Source of the DNA: Confluentibacter sediminis
Lineage (GTDB): Bacteria > Bacteroidota > Bacteroidia > Flavobacteriales > Flavobacteriaceae
Assembly (NCBI RefSeq): GCF_003258355.1
Contig: NZ_QKPO01000011.1
Span: 1 to 64,000, forward strand
Length of the DNA stretch: 64,000 bases
Direction of reading: 5' to 3'
Part shown: positions 54,426 through 64,000 of the stretch, piece after piece
How the letters are laid out: each line of letters begins with the position of its first letter
How positions within the stretch are numbered: the first letter of the stretch is position 1
Program-made: the position numbers and the translations under genes
The notes under the pieces: generated by a model
What the model saw: the letters and a program-made list of their open reading frames with translations, nothing else
The model's database searches: none
Told to the model about the DNA's origin: nothing

Positions 54426-56831
54426 ATGATATTAAACACTGAATTAGAATATAAAGGGAACCTATTTCCTACCAAAATAACATCTTACATAAAAAATCGA
54501 GACACCTTAACTTTTACTTCAGAAAACGGTGTGGCATTGCAAGTTACAATCGTTAGAGATAGTGTATTAAGATTCCGTTTTACAACAACATCTGTTTTTG
54601 AAAAAGATTTCTCATATGCCATAACCAAATATGCCAGCAGAGGCTATAATTTTCTTGAAGTCACAGAAGATGACGCTTTTTATATTATTACAACCTCTAA
54701 ACTCATCTGTAACATTTCAAAAACAGATTTAAGGAGTTTTATTTATGACGCTAAAGATAAAACCCTTTTATGTGAAGACGAATTAGGGTTTCATTGGGAA
54801 GAAAGCTACCACTTTGGTGGTAACATCGTTAAAATGTCTAAAACAGCTCAAGAAGGTGAAAGTTATTATGGTTTGGGTGATAAACCTACCGACAACAACC
54901 TGAAAGGCAAACGTTTTGAAAACTGGGTAACAGATTCGTATGCGTTTGGTAAATATACAGACCCTATATACAAAGCCATCCCTTTTTATACCGCGTTACA
55001 TCATGACAAATCCTATGGGATTTTTTTTGATAACAGCTTTAAATCACAATTCGATTTTTGTCAAGAAAGAAGGAACATTACCAGTTTTTGGGCTCATGGT
55101 GGCGAAATGAATTATTATTTCATTTATGGCCCATCCATGTCCGATGTGGTAGCAAATTATACCGATTTAACTGGTAAGCCCCATGAAATGCCAGCCCTTT
55201 GGACATTAGGATATCACCAATGCAAATGGAGTTATTATCCAGAATCTAAAGTAAAAGAAATCACCAATACGTTTAGGGAATTACAAATTCCTTGTGATGC
55301 CATATATCTGGACATTGATTATATGGAAGGCTTTAGATGTTTTACTTGGAGTAAAGAATATTTTCCCGACCCAAAAAGAATGGTTAAAGAGTTGGCGGAC
55401 CAAGGTTTTAAAACCATTGTTATTATTGATCCTGGCATTAAAATAGACAAAGATTACTCCATTTTTAAAGAAGGTTTAGAAAAAGATTATTTCTGCAAAC
55501 GTGCCGATGGGCCTTATATGAAAGGTAAAGTTTGGCCAGGAGAATGTTATTTTCCAGATTTTACAAATCCCGAAGTACGCGAATGGTGGTCTGATTTGTT
55601 TAAAGAACTTGTTGAAGATATTGGCGTAAAAGGTGTTTGGAACGACATGAACGAACCTGCCGTTATGGACGTGCCCGGAAAATCATTTCCAGATGATGTG
55701 AGACATGATTATGAAGGCAACCATTGTAGCCATAGAAAAGCGCACAACATTTATGGGATGCAAATGGCTCGTGCTACCTATCAAGGCCTTAAAAAATTCT
55801 CTTATCCTAAACGCCCTTTTGTAATAACTAGATCGGCTTATTCTGGGACACAACGTTATACCTCGACATGGACAGGCGATAATGTCGCTTCATGGGAACA
55901 TCTTACAATTGCTAACGTGCAAGCACAACGGATGTGTATGTCTGGTTTTTCATTTGTTGGTTCAGACATCGGTGGTTTTGCAGAACAACCCAATGGGGAA
56001 TTATACGCTCGTTGGATACAGCTAGGGATTTTCCATCCGTTTTGTAGAACACACTCTTCTGGAGATCATGGAGACCAAGAGCCTTGGGCATTTGGTAAAA
56101 ACATCACAGATATTGTTAGGAAATTTATTGAATTAAGATATCAATTATTACCTTATTTATATACGTCTTTTTGGAGATATGTTAGTGAAGGCGTACCCAT
56201 TTTAAAGTCCTTAGTGTTGTTTGACCAAGAAGATAGACATACACATCATAGAAATGACGAGTTCATTTTTGGTGAAAAAATACTTGCTTGCCCCGTTAAT
56301 GCTCCAAATTCTAGAGGAAGACGTATGTATTTCCCTAGAGGAAATTGGTATAATATGTGGACCGATGAATTAGTTGAAGGCGGGCAAGAACTCTGGGTGG
56401 ATGCCGATTTAGATAGCATGCCCATCTTTATTAAAGAGGGTTCTATGATACCTAAATATCCGGTGCAGCAATATGTTGGCGAAAAAGTTATTGACGAATT
56501 AAAATTTGATGTGTATTATAAACCAGGTAAGGAATCTTCGCAACTATTTGAAGATGCCCATGATGGTTATGATTATATTAAAGGTAGATATAGTTTAAGA
56601 GATTTTAATTTAATTGGAAAAGAAAAAGAACTTATTATTCAACAATATAAATCAGGAAAATTTGATGCCCCTTATCAAACATTTAAATTAGAACTCCATG
56701 GTTTGCCTTTTAAAATTTCCAAGGTTCAAATGGATAAAGAAGGGTTTTTATGTGAAAACATTATAATTGATGGAGAAACCTCTATTATCGTTGATAAAAA
56801 CTTTAGAGAAATTATTATAACAGGCTATTAG
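54426..56831 (+). CDS. Alpha-glucosidase, glycoside hydrolase family 31
   Basis: An 801-residue GH31 retaining alpha-glucosidase, without a signal peptide. An N-terminal beta domain (about 1-250) precedes the barrel; the nucleophile is D407 in GVWNDMNEPAV, and WTGDNVASWEHL holds the acid/base Asp. Close to the glycogen operon, it probably releases glucose from alpha-glucans or maltodextrins. A terminator lies between it and glgB, so it is likely transcribed separately (a TAATTTCG element at about 54396-54403 is close to, but not exactly, the -7 consensus). Confidence 0.9.
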   Translation: MILNTELEYKGNLFPTKITSYIKNRDTLTFTSENGVALQVTIVRDSVLRFRFTTTSVFEKDFSYAITKYASRGYNFLEVTEDDAFYIITTSKLICNISKTDLRSFIYDAKDKTLLCEDELGFHWEESYHFGGNIVKMSKTAQEGESYYGLGDKPTDNNLKGKRFENWVTDSYAFGKYTDPIYKAIPFYTALHHDKSYGIFFDNSFKSQFDFCQERRNITSFWAHGGEMNYYFIYGPSMSDVVANYTDLTGKPHEMPALWTLGYHQCKWSYYPESKVKEITNTFRELQIPCDAIYLDIDYMEGFRCFTWSKEYFPDPKRMVKELADQGFKTIVIIDPGIKIDKDYSIFKEGLEKDYFCKRADGPYMKGKVWPGECYFPDFTNPEVREWWSDLFKELVEDIGVKGVWNDMNEPAVMDVPGKSFPDDVRHDYEGNHCSHRKAHNIYGMQMARATYQGLKKFSYPKRPFVITRSAYSGTQRYTSTWTGDNVASWEHLTIANVQAQRMCMSGFSFVGSDIGGFAEQPNGELYARWIQLGIFHPFCRTHSSGDHGDQEPWAFGKNITDIVRKFIELRYQLLPYLYTSFWRYVSEGVPILKSLVLFDQEDRHTHHRNDEFIFGEKILACPVNAPNSRGRRMYFPRGNWYNMWTDELVEGGQELWVDADLDSMPIFIKEGSMIPKYPVQQYVGEKVIDELKFDVYYKPGKESSQLFEDAHDGYDYIKGRYSLRDFNLIGKEKELIIQQYKSGKFDAPYQTFKLELHGLPFKISKVQMDKEGFLCENIIIDGETSIIVDKNFREIIITGY

Positions 56832-56850
56832 ACCTTATTAAAAAAATATT

Positions 56851-56881
56851 AAAAAGGCATCCAAAGAATGGATGCTTTTTT
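56851..56881. terminator. Terminator between the GH31 and antiporter genes
   Basis: GCATCC (56857-56862), loop AAAGAAT, GGATGC (56870-56875), extended by A-T pairs on both sides. It can serve both convergent genes. Confidence 0.75.
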
Positions 56882-58703
56882 ATGACATACGCTTACCTAA
56901 ATACACAAGCTTATAGCCTTTTTCAATATTTTCCATAGCTTTATTGTTAGATGATATAATTTCCAGTACACCTTTTTTGTCTTTAACAAGTAAAGGAATA
57001 ATATCATCATCTTTTTGGGTTATTGCTATCAATTCATCAAAATGAGCTTTGCTGTTAATTTCAATCTCGTGTATCTTTGGATATTTACGAGAGACTTCAG
57101 ATAGTTTAATAAAATCATCGTTAACAGAAAACAAGCCTTCTTTAGGACTGTTTTCTGGATTTGTCATTTCATCTATAGTAACTAGTCTGAAAGCACCGTT
57201 TTCTCCAAATTGTTCCTTAAATTTTTCAATCGCATATTTATTTATATCTGAACTTGCTGTCAATGCCATTAAAAACCCAACATCGTTAAGTTCTATATTA
57301 TCGTCCAATGTTTCCGAATAAATATCGACATTAATAGCTTCAAGCCCTAATTCGCGGGCTAATTTTATATTGTTTTGATTGCTATCAATGAGCACCACAT
57401 GCCTGCCATTATTCTCAAGATAATGACCAATTAAACGAGATATTTGAGAAGCTCCAATAATTAATATCCCTTCAGATCTTTTAAGAAATACGCCTATTAA
57501 TTTAGCAAAAGGCCTTGCTGTAGTGGCATTTAATAAAACCGTTCCTAAAACAATCATAAATACCAAAGGTGTAATATATTGAGCATCTACAATACCTTTT
57601 TTAGCAAGAGTTAAACCAAATAAAGAGGCAATACCAGCCGCCACGATTCCTCTAGGGCCTACCCAACTAATAAATAGTTTTTCATTAAACTTTAAGGTAG
57701 ACCCATAAGTGCTTAGAAACACTCCTAATGGGCGTATTATAAAAACAACCAATGCAAATAGTATAACGGCATTCCAATTATATATTAATAATAAATCTTC
57801 AATATTAATATTGGCCGCAAGCAAAATGAATAAAATAGAAATTAATAGGACGCTTAAGGACTCTTTAAAATACAGCAGCTCTTTTAAATAAGGAGATTTA
57901 GAGTTCCCTAACACCATTCCCATAACAACTACGGCCAATAAACCAGATTCATGGGCAAATACATCCGACAAAACGAAAACACCTAAAACAGAAGCTAAAG
58001 CAAATACGTTTAATAAATAATGAGGCACCCATTTTTTGTTTATTAAAAAATTGAGGGTGTGGGCAAAAGTAAAGCCAAATGTTGAACCAAATAAAACAAT
58101 TTTTCCGAATTCTATTAACGCCATTTTTGTAAAAGCACCTCCTGCTTCCACACTAATAAATTCAAAAACCAATACTGCAACCAAAGCACCTATGGGGTCA
58201 ATTAATATGCCTTCCCATTTTAATACTGCCGAGACATCTTTTTTTAGAGGTATATTTCTTAAAATAGGTGTAATGACTGTTGGGCCGGTTACTATTATTA
58301 AAGCCGAAAATAAATAAGATATCTCCCAGCTTAAATAAAATACATAATGAGCTGAAATGGCCGCACCAAAAAACGTGACTAAAGACCCTATGGTGATTAA
58401 TTTACTAATAATAGGTCCTACGTTTTTAATTTCACCTATACGTAATGTTAATCCGCCTTCAAATAAAATAATACTAATAGCAAGCGATACAAAATAAAAT
58501 AAACTTTCCCCTGGAAAAAGACCTTCTTTTCCGTTCCAGATAGGTTGAATCCATTTTGAGCCATCTTCTGTAATAAACTCAGAAGCAACAGGGCCTACTA
58601 ACAACCCTATAAGAATTAAAGGTAAAATGGCCGGTATTTTAAATTTCCATGCTACCCACTGCGCCAATATTCCTATAATAACAATTCCTGCTAACTCTAC
58701 CAT
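56880..58703 (-). CDS. CPA1-type cation/proton antiporter with TrkA-N domain
   Basis: A 607-residue membrane protein. About 11-12 transmembrane helices occupy residues 1-400 (starting MVELAGIVIIGILAQWVAWKFK), with the family's GxxxDP-like segment WEGILIDPIGAL. The C-terminal NAD-binding TrkA-N/RCK region (about 410-520) starts GILIIGASQISRLIGHYLE. Such proteins exchange Na+ or K+ for protons and are gated by nucleotides. Close relatives are annotated as NhaP/KefB-type; the transported ion is not determined. Confidence 0.85.
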   Translation of the reverse strand: MVELAGIVIIGILAQWVAWKFKIPAILPLILIGLLVGPVASEFITEDGSKWIQPIWNGKEGLFPGESLFYFVSLAISIILFEGGLTLRIGEIKNVGPIISKLITIGSLVTFFGAAISAHYVFYLSWEISYLFSALIIVTGPTVITPILRNIPLKKDVSAVLKWEGILIDPIGALVAVLVFEFISVEAGGAFTKMALIEFGKIVLFGSTFGFTFAHTLNFLINKKWVPHYLLNVFALASVLGVFVLSDVFAHESGLLAVVVMGMVLGNSKSPYLKELLYFKESLSVLLISILFILLAANINIEDLLLIYNWNAVILFALVVFIIRPLGVFLSTYGSTLKFNEKLFISWVGPRGIVAAGIASLFGLTLAKKGIVDAQYITPLVFMIVLGTVLLNATTARPFAKLIGVFLKRSEGILIIGASQISRLIGHYLENNGRHVVLIDSNQNNIKLARELGLEAINVDIYSETLDDNIELNDVGFLMALTASSDINKYAIEKFKEQFGENGAFRLVTIDEMTNPENSPKEGLFSVNDDFIKLSEVSRKYPKIHEIEINSKAHFDELIAITQKDDDIIPLLVKDKKGVLEIISSNNKAMENIEKGYKLVYLGKRMS

Positions 58704-58933
58704 ATAATATATTAATTCTTAAAAAAGACTAATTTAAGCAAAAGAGGCGATTTATCGTTTTTTAAATAATATCTTTTATATTTAAGTTGAAAAAGTAGCA
58801 ATCCCTTAATATTAAAAAAATTTAAGAGCTAAGAATATATTTTCCGTTAATTCAATTAAAAAAGCATCTTATTTCATAATATATTCTTAACATTTCTAAG
58901 CATTATCAATTGTTTTATTAATTTTACATTTCT

Positions 58934-59794
58934 ATGAATTTATACCCAATAAATGCTGGAAATTTTAAGTTAGATGGTGGCGCTATGTTTGGCGTTGTTC
59001 CTAAATCCATTTGGCAAAAAACCAATCCTGCAGATGCCAATAATATGATAGACCTTACTGCAAGGTGTTTACTTATTGAAGATGGCGATAAGCTTATATT
59101 AATCGATACGGGCATGGGCAATAAGCAATCTGATAAATTTTTTGGTTATTATTATTTATGGGGAAATGATTCTCTAGATAGTTCACTGAAATCATACGGA
59201 TTTCAGCGCGACGATATAACGGATGTGTTTTTAACCCACTTACATTTTGACCATTGCGGTGGTGCTATAAATTGGAATAAAAATCGAACAGGTTATGAAC
59301 CTGCCTTTAAAAACGCCCATTTTTGGACTAATAAAAATCATTGGGAATGGGCAATACAACCCAATAAACGAGAAAAAGCATCGTTTTTAAAAGAAAATAT
59401 TCTTCCTATTGAAGACAGTGGACAATTAAAATTTATAACGCTTCCCGAAGAGGATTTGCTCAAAAACTCTGAAATGGGTTTTGATGTTTTTTTTGCTAAT
59501 GGGCACACCGATAAACAAATGATTCCGATCCTTACATATAAAGATAAAACCATTGCTTTTATGGCAGATTTATTGCCCACCGCAGGGCATTTGCCATTAC
59601 CCTTTGTTATGGGTTATGATACACGACCTTTATTAACCTTAACTGAAAAAGAAAAGTTTCTTAACATCGCGGCAGAAAATAATTATTTTTTATTTTTAGA
59701 ACACGATGCCCACAATGAAATTATTACTGTACAACATACCGAAAAAGGGGTTAGATTAAAAAACGTATTTTCTGCAAAAGACATATTCCTTTAA
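58934..59794 (+). CDS. MBL-fold metallohydrolase
   Basis: A 286-residue metallo-beta-lactamase-fold hydrolase. The zinc-binding block THLHFDHCGG is near residue 100; further ligands are in FANGHTDKQM, FMADLLPTAGH and LEHDAHNE. The family includes lactonases and various hydrolases, so the substrate is unknown. It lies 27 bases upstream of an S8 protease gene and is probably co-transcribed with it. Confidence 0.82.
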   Translation: MNLYPINAGNFKLDGGAMFGVVPKSIWQKTNPADANNMIDLTARCLLIEDGDKLILIDTGMGNKQSDKFFGYYYLWGNDSLDSSLKSYGFQRDDITDVFLTHLHFDHCGGAINWNKNRTGYEPAFKNAHFWTNKNHWEWAIQPNKREKASFLKENILPIEDSGQLKFITLPEEDLLKNSEMGFDVFFANGHTDKQMIPILTYKDKTIAFMADLLPTAGHLPLPFVMGYDTRPLLTLTEKEKFLNIAAENNYFLFLEHDAHNEIITVQHTEKGVRLKNVFSAKDIFL

Positions 59795-59821
59795 AAAATA
59801 GACTAATTCAAATATAATAAC

Positions 59822-61426
59822 ATGAACACATTTAAATCATTAACTGTATCGGCTGTTTTAGCGGTACTAATTTCTGGCTGTGGAAGTACTGCGCCAATAA
59901 TATCAACCCCAATTGAGAATATTGATTCTTCTCCAATAAAAGTTTCTGAATTAACACAAAAAGAAAAACACACATGGGGCCATTTAGATTTAGTAAAAGA
60001 CACCATTCCAGGGATGAGTGTCGATAAAGCTTACTCTGAAATTATTAAAAACAACAAGGGTGAAACCGTTATCGTTGCTGTAATTGACACGGGTATCGAT
60101 ATTGACCATGAAGACTTAAGCGATGTGATTTGGACCAACAAAAAAGAAATTCCAAACAATGGTATTGATGATGATAAAAATGGTTATGTAGATGATGTAC
60201 ACGGTTGGAATTTTTTAGGCGATGCCTATAATGAGCAATTGGAATTTGTGCGTATTCTAGCCAGTAAAGACACCAGTAATCCTGATTATGCCAGAGCTAA
60301 AGCAGAATATGATGAAGAATATGAAAAATATACAGGCCTTAAAACCAATTACGAACAATTTTTACAACAATTAAATGCAGCCGACGAAATTGTTTCAAAA
60401 CATTTAAACAAAAAAGACTACACGCAAGAAGATGTTAATAACATTAAAGATGAGGATGAAAAACTTAAACAATCTGTTGCGCTTTTAAAATATGTGTATA
60501 GCTTAGATATGGACAGTGTTTCTGATTTTAGAAAACAATTAAATGAAGGCATCGAGCAATTTAATGATCGCTTAAACTATAATTTAAATCTAACATTTAA
60601 AGGCCGTTTAAATGGTGATAATCCAGACGATATGTCTACTAAATACTATGGAAATGGTAATGTGAAACCAAGTAAAAAAGATGAAAGTCATGGAACGCAT
60701 GTTGCAGGTATCATTGCAGCAGAACGCAACAATGGTAAAGGCGTAAATGGTGTAGCCAATAATGTAAAAATCATGTCTGTACGTACCGTTCCAAACGGAG
60801 ACGAATATGATAAAGATATCGCTTTAGCTATTAGATATGCTGTTGATAATGGCGCAAAAGTAATTAACGGAAGTTTTGGAAAATATTACTCTCCTCATAG
60901 TGATTGGGTAAGAGATGCTTTAGCTTATGCATCAAAACATGATGTATTGGTTGTAAAAGCTGCGGGAAATGAAGGGGAAGATCTAGATAAAAAAGCTGTT
61001 TATCCTAACGATCAAGTTAATAATGGCCCTGAAGTCTCAGAAACTTTTATTACTGTAGGTGCTTTAGAACCAAAATATGGCGCTAACATGGTAGCTAGTT
61101 TTTCAAACTATGGAAAAATTAACGCTGATGTATTTGCTCCTGGAGCAAAAATATATTCAACCACTCCAGAAAACGAGTACGACACTAAAGGAGGTACTTC
61201 TATGGCAGCACCTGCTGTTGCTGGTGTAGCTGCATTAATTCGTTCGTATTATCCAAAATTATCGGCTGCTCAAGTTAAAAAAATCCTTATGGATTCTGGC
61301 TTAGCAATTAAAACCAACGTGGTTGTTGGTGGTGATAAAGGCAATGTAAAACCTTTTGGAGACCTGTCAAAATCTGGTAAAATGGTTAATGCCTATAATG
61401 CGCTGATTATGGCTTCAAAACTATAA
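59822..61426 (+). CDS. Subtilisin-family (S8) lipoprotein protease
   Basis: A 534-residue serine protease. The signal peptide ends with a lipobox (LISGC, lipidated C20). The catalytic triad is D89 (AVIDTG), H290 (SHGTHVAG) and S460 (GGTSMAAP). A roughly 180-residue insertion (about 110-285) with charged helices separates the Asp and His, a feature of some Bacteroidota S8 enzymes. It should be attached to the cell envelope. The M1 peptidase gene follows after 13 bases. Confidence 0.9.
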   Translation: MNTFKSLTVSAVLAVLISGCGSTAPIISTPIENIDSSPIKVSELTQKEKHTWGHLDLVKDTIPGMSVDKAYSEIIKNNKGETVIVAVIDTGIDIDHEDLSDVIWTNKKEIPNNGIDDDKNGYVDDVHGWNFLGDAYNEQLEFVRILASKDTSNPDYARAKAEYDEEYEKYTGLKTNYEQFLQQLNAADEIVSKHLNKKDYTQEDVNNIKDEDEKLKQSVALLKYVYSLDMDSVSDFRKQLNEGIEQFNDRLNYNLNLTFKGRLNGDNPDDMSTKYYGNGNVKPSKKDESHGTHVAGIIAAERNNGKGVNGVANNVKIMSVRTVPNGDEYDKDIALAIRYAVDNGAKVINGSFGKYYSPHSDWVRDALAYASKHDVLVVKAAGNEGEDLDKKAVYPNDQVNNGPEVSETFITVGALEPKYGANMVASFSNYGKINADVFAPGAKIYSTTPENEYDTKGGTSMAAPAVAGVAALIRSYYPKLSAAQVKKILMDSGLAIKTNVVVGGDKGNVKPFGDLSKSGKMVNAYNALIMASKL

Positions 61427-61439
61427 AACAGCTATTTTA

Positions 61440-63266
61440 ATGAAGAGATTATTTTTATATACTTTAGGTTTAACCTTCTTATTTATCTCATGTAAAGGGG
61501 TTTCACAAACTTCCTCAAATAACTCTGCTCCTGTAAAGTCTTATTATTGGCAGCAGCATGTAGATTATAAAATGGTGATTGATATGGATGTAAAAACCTA
61601 TCAATATAAAGGAACACAACAATTAATTTATACTAATAACTCACCCGATGTATTACATCGGGTGTTTTACCATTTATACTTAAACGCCTTTCAACCAGGC
61701 AGCGAAATGGATGTGCGTTCTAGAACCATTCCAGATCCAGACCGTAGAGTGGGTGACCGAATTAGCAAATTAAATCCTAACGAAATTGGTTATATCAACG
61801 TTCATTCTTTAAAACAAAATGGAACCGACATCACATACAAAACCGTGGGCACCATTTTAGAAGTTAATTTAGAGAAACCCATATTGCCTGGCCAAAGTGT
61901 CTCCTTTGATATGGATTTTAATGCTCAATTACCCCTTCAAATTCGACGTTCAGGTAGAAACAATTCAGAAGGTGTTGCCTTGTCTATGTCGCAATGGTAC
62001 CCAAAATTGGCGGAATATGATGTAGATGGTTGGCATACCGACCCTTATATTGGTCGTGAGTTTTATGGCGTTTGGGGCAATTTTGATGTAAAAATATCCA
62101 TAGATAAAAACTACACCGTGGGTGGTACTGGCTATTTACAAAACCCCAACGAGATTGGTCATGGTTATGAAACAGGCAAACTAAACATCCCTAAAACAGA
62201 AAAACTTACATGGCATTTTATAGCGCCAAACGTTCACGACTTTACATGGGCGGCAGACCCAGATTACATTCATGACAGTGTTCAAGTTCCAAATGGCCCC
62301 CTGCTTAACTTCTTTTATAAAGGTACCATGCCGCAAAATAAACTGGATAATTGGAAAAACCTACAACCTAGAGCGGTTCAATTAATGCAATTTTTTAGTG
62401 AGCATATTGGCAAATACCCATATAAACAATACTCTATTATTCAAGGAGGTGATGGCGGCATGGAATACGCCATGTGTACCCTTGTTTTAGGCGAAGGCAC
62501 TTTAGACGGTATCTTTGGTACTGTTTCCCATGAAATGGCGCATACCTGGTTTCAATTTTTATTGGCAACCAACGAAACCAAAGACTATTGGATGGACGAA
62601 GGTTTTGCACAATATTTTGGAGTAATGGCAGAAAGCTACATTTTAAACAAAGATTTCAATAAAGCCCTGGAGAGTTATTATGCTGTATATGCTTCTTTGG
62701 CCGTTTCTGGCAAAGAACAACCACTTACCACACAAGCCGATAGGTTTAATTATAATCGATCTTATAGCATTTCGGCTTATTATAAAGGCTTAGTGTTTTT
62801 ATCGCAGTTGGGCTATGTTATGGGTGAAGATGCTTTAAAACAAACCATTAAAACCTATTTTAACGAGTGGTCATTTAAACACCCAAAACCTAACGATTTT
62901 ATTCGTGTAGCCGAAAAAGTGTCTGGATTAGAATTGGATTGGTATTTAACAGATTTTGCGCAAACCACCAACACCATTGATTATGGTGTAAAATCTATTG
63001 AGGGCAACCAAGTTACTTTAGAGCGTATTGGCTTAATGCCCATGCCGATAGATGCTACCATAACTTACGCTGACGGTTCTACCGAAGATATTTATATTCC
63101 TTTACAAATGATGCGTGGAGAGAAACCAACCACAGCCACCTTAAAACCAGATTGGGCTTGGGCATATCCAACCTATACTTTTGAAACAAGTAAACAAGTA
63201 AAATCTGTTGAAATAGACCCAAAACAAGGTATGGCAGATATTAATAGAGAGAATAATAAGAAATAA
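61440..63266 (+). CDS. M1-family metallopeptidase, lipoprotein
   Basis: A 608-residue zinc aminopeptidase-like protein. A lipobox (LFISC, C18) indicates membrane attachment. The zinc site is HEMAH (H364, E365, H368) with E387 in WMDEGFAQY, and GGMEYAMCT is the exopeptidase GxMEN-like motif. With the S8 protease it suggests an envelope proteolytic pair that degrades extracellular or periplasmic peptides (inference). Confidence 0.9.
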   Translation: MKRLFLYTLGLTFLFISCKGVSQTSSNNSAPVKSYYWQQHVDYKMVIDMDVKTYQYKGTQQLIYTNNSPDVLHRVFYHLYLNAFQPGSEMDVRSRTIPDPDRRVGDRISKLNPNEIGYINVHSLKQNGTDITYKTVGTILEVNLEKPILPGQSVSFDMDFNAQLPLQIRRSGRNNSEGVALSMSQWYPKLAEYDVDGWHTDPYIGREFYGVWGNFDVKISIDKNYTVGGTGYLQNPNEIGHGYETGKLNIPKTEKLTWHFIAPNVHDFTWAADPDYIHDSVQVPNGPLLNFFYKGTMPQNKLDNWKNLQPRAVQLMQFFSEHIGKYPYKQYSIIQGGDGGMEYAMCTLVLGEGTLDGIFGTVSHEMAHTWFQFLLATNETKDYWMDEGFAQYFGVMAESYILNKDFNKALESYYAVYASLAVSGKEQPLTTQADRFNYNRSYSISAYYKGLVFLSQLGYVMGEDALKQTIKTYFNEWSFKHPKPNDFIRVAEKVSGLELDWYLTDFAQTTNTIDYGVKSIEGNQVTLERIGLMPMPIDATITYADGSTEDIYIPLQMMRGEKPTTATLKPDWAWAYPTYTFETSKQVKSVEIDPKQGMADINRENNKK

Positions 63267-63317
63267 ACATTGTTTCGATTGGTTTTTGCTTCGCGTTGAA
63301 ACTGTATCTAAAAATTT

Positions 63318-63350
63318 AAACCTCATTTTAAAAATAAAATGGGGTTTTTT
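63318..63350 (+). terminator. Terminator after the M1 peptidase gene
   Basis: AAACCTCATTTTA / TAAAATGGGGTTT forms a 13-bp stem (one T-G wobble) around AAAA, followed by a T-run. Confidence 0.8.
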
Positions 63351-63490
63351 ATGCTTTATAACTTGTTGAAGTTATAACAAAAAAATGATAAATTCGTTTA
63401 GCCCCTGATATAAAACATTAAAACGATTTAATATCTGCATAGTTAAACGAGATTCAAAAAACCACCTCTGACCTTGATTTTTTATTTTAG

Positions 63491-63498
63491 TAACTTTG
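63491..63498 (+). promoter_or_regulatory. Candidate -7 promoter element for the epimerase gene
   Basis: TAACTTTG matches TAnnTTTG, 21 bases upstream of the ATG at 63520. Confidence 0.45.
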
Positions 63499-63519
63499 AT
63501 GCTTAATATAAAACACCAC

Positions 63520-64000
63520 ATGACCAAAAAACGGATTTTTTTTACGGGTGGGTCTGGAAAAGCAGGTAAGCACGCCATATCTTATCTACTAGACCAAGGA
63601 CACCGTGTGATGAATGTAGATCTCACGCCTTTGAATAATCCAAAAGTGGATAATCTGATAGTTGATATTACAGATTCTGGACAAGTATTCAATGCCATGA
63701 GTTCTTACGCTGGTTTAGATGAATTGGAACCAGGAAATGGCATACCAAAATTTGATGCGGTAGTCCATTTTGCTGCCGTACCCAGAATCTTAATAAAACC
63801 TGATAACGAAACGTTTCGGGTAAACACCATAGGCACCTACAACGTCATTGAAGCAGCTGTGAAGCTCGGCATTAAAAAGATTATCATAGCGTCTTCGGAA
63901 ACGACCTATGGTATTTGTTTTTCCGATGGCATCACCAACCCGCATGTATTACCATTGGAGGAAGATTATGATGTAGATCCTATGGATAGCTATGGTTTAT
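63520..64000 (+). CDS. NAD(P)-dependent epimerase/dehydratase, partial
   Basis: The first about 160 residues of an extended short-chain dehydrogenase; the gene continues beyond the window. MTKKRIFFTGGSGKAGKHAI has the Rossmann GGxGxxG motif, followed by VVHFAAVPR and ASSETTYG (catalytic Ser region). A sugar-nucleotide epimerase or dehydratase is likely, but the substrate cannot be determined from this part. Confidence 0.8.
   Translation, partial: MTKKRIFFTGGSGKAGKHAISYLLDQGHRVMNVDLTPLNNPKVDNLIVDITDSGQVFNAMSSYAGLDELEPGNGIPKFDAVVHFAAVPRILIKPDNETFRVNTIGTYNVIEAAVKLGIKKIIIASSETTYGICFSDGITNPHVLPLEEDYDVDPMDSYGL

Overview
The window comes from a low-GC member of the Bacteroidota, most likely Flavobacteriaceae. 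The evidence is the gene set (two-domain DsbD, flavobacterial RbfA, LepA and GlgA/B/C, a Bacteroidota-type phage-SAM integrase), the very AT-rich intergenic DNA, and repeated matches to the Bacteroidota -7 promoter consensus TAnnTTTG upstream of genes. Most of the window is ordinary chromosome, with one clear integrated element of about 19 kb.

Layout. Positions 1-1890 hold a SIR2-like/TPR gene with defence-type architecture, next to a 5' half of a tRNA-Ala gene that stops at the end of the anticodon loop. This looks like a scar or edge of a second island. Positions 1891-22160 are core genes: a universal stress protein; dsbD; yicC-gmk-nadD; a complete histidine utilisation operon (hutH-hutU-hutI-hutG, minus strand) with a divergent LysR regulator; a secreted GQSNM-type esterase; cysteine synthase; a DNA-alkylation-repeat (HEAT) protein; an LpxH-like phosphoesterase with a glycosyltransferase and a GH1 beta-glucosidase; and a ketoglutarate-semialdehyde-type aldehyde dehydrogenase.

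Positions 22165-41177 are an integrative element inserted in a tRNA-Met(CAT) gene. A 43-bp identical repeat (the 3' part of the tRNA) lies at both ends, the full tRNA is restored on the right, and the integrase gene sits just inside the left end. A 22-bp repeat just inside each end is probably an integrase arm site. The left half carries the integrase, a BfmA/BtgA-like mobilisation protein with a possible oriT, an XRE regulator with a 30-bp palindromic operator, and a HEPN-like protein. The right half is a defence island. One tightly packed minus-strand operon reads hsdR - NA37-like nucleoid-associated protein - 4-TM membrane protein - membrane-anchored HEPN-like protein - hsdS - AAA/ABC ATPase - HNH protein - hsdM. 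It is a type I restriction-modification system carrying a Septu-like (PtuA/PtuB-like) pair and an uncharacterised three-gene module. Upstream is an AbiE-like pair (winged-helix regulator plus nucleotidyltransferase), then a gene of unknown function next to the right end. No relaxase is seen, so the element would need help to transfer.

Positions 41210-64000 are core genes again: methylmalonyl-CoA epimerase, rbfA, a LolC/E-type permease, dusB, an Lgt-like membrane protein overlapping a COG1964/tetraether-synthase-like radical SAM enzyme with two small membrane proteins behind it, lepA, a broken response regulator, the glycogen operon glgA-glgC-glgB followed by a GH31 alpha-glucosidase, a CPA-type cation/proton antiporter with a TrkA-N domain, and an MBL hydrolase - S8 protease - M1 peptidase cluster. 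A partial NAD-dependent epimerase runs off the right edge.

The best candidates for something new are the NA37/4-TM/HEPN module inside the hsd operon and the Lgt-like plus radical SAM pair. All functional statements are from sequence reading; no database search was run.
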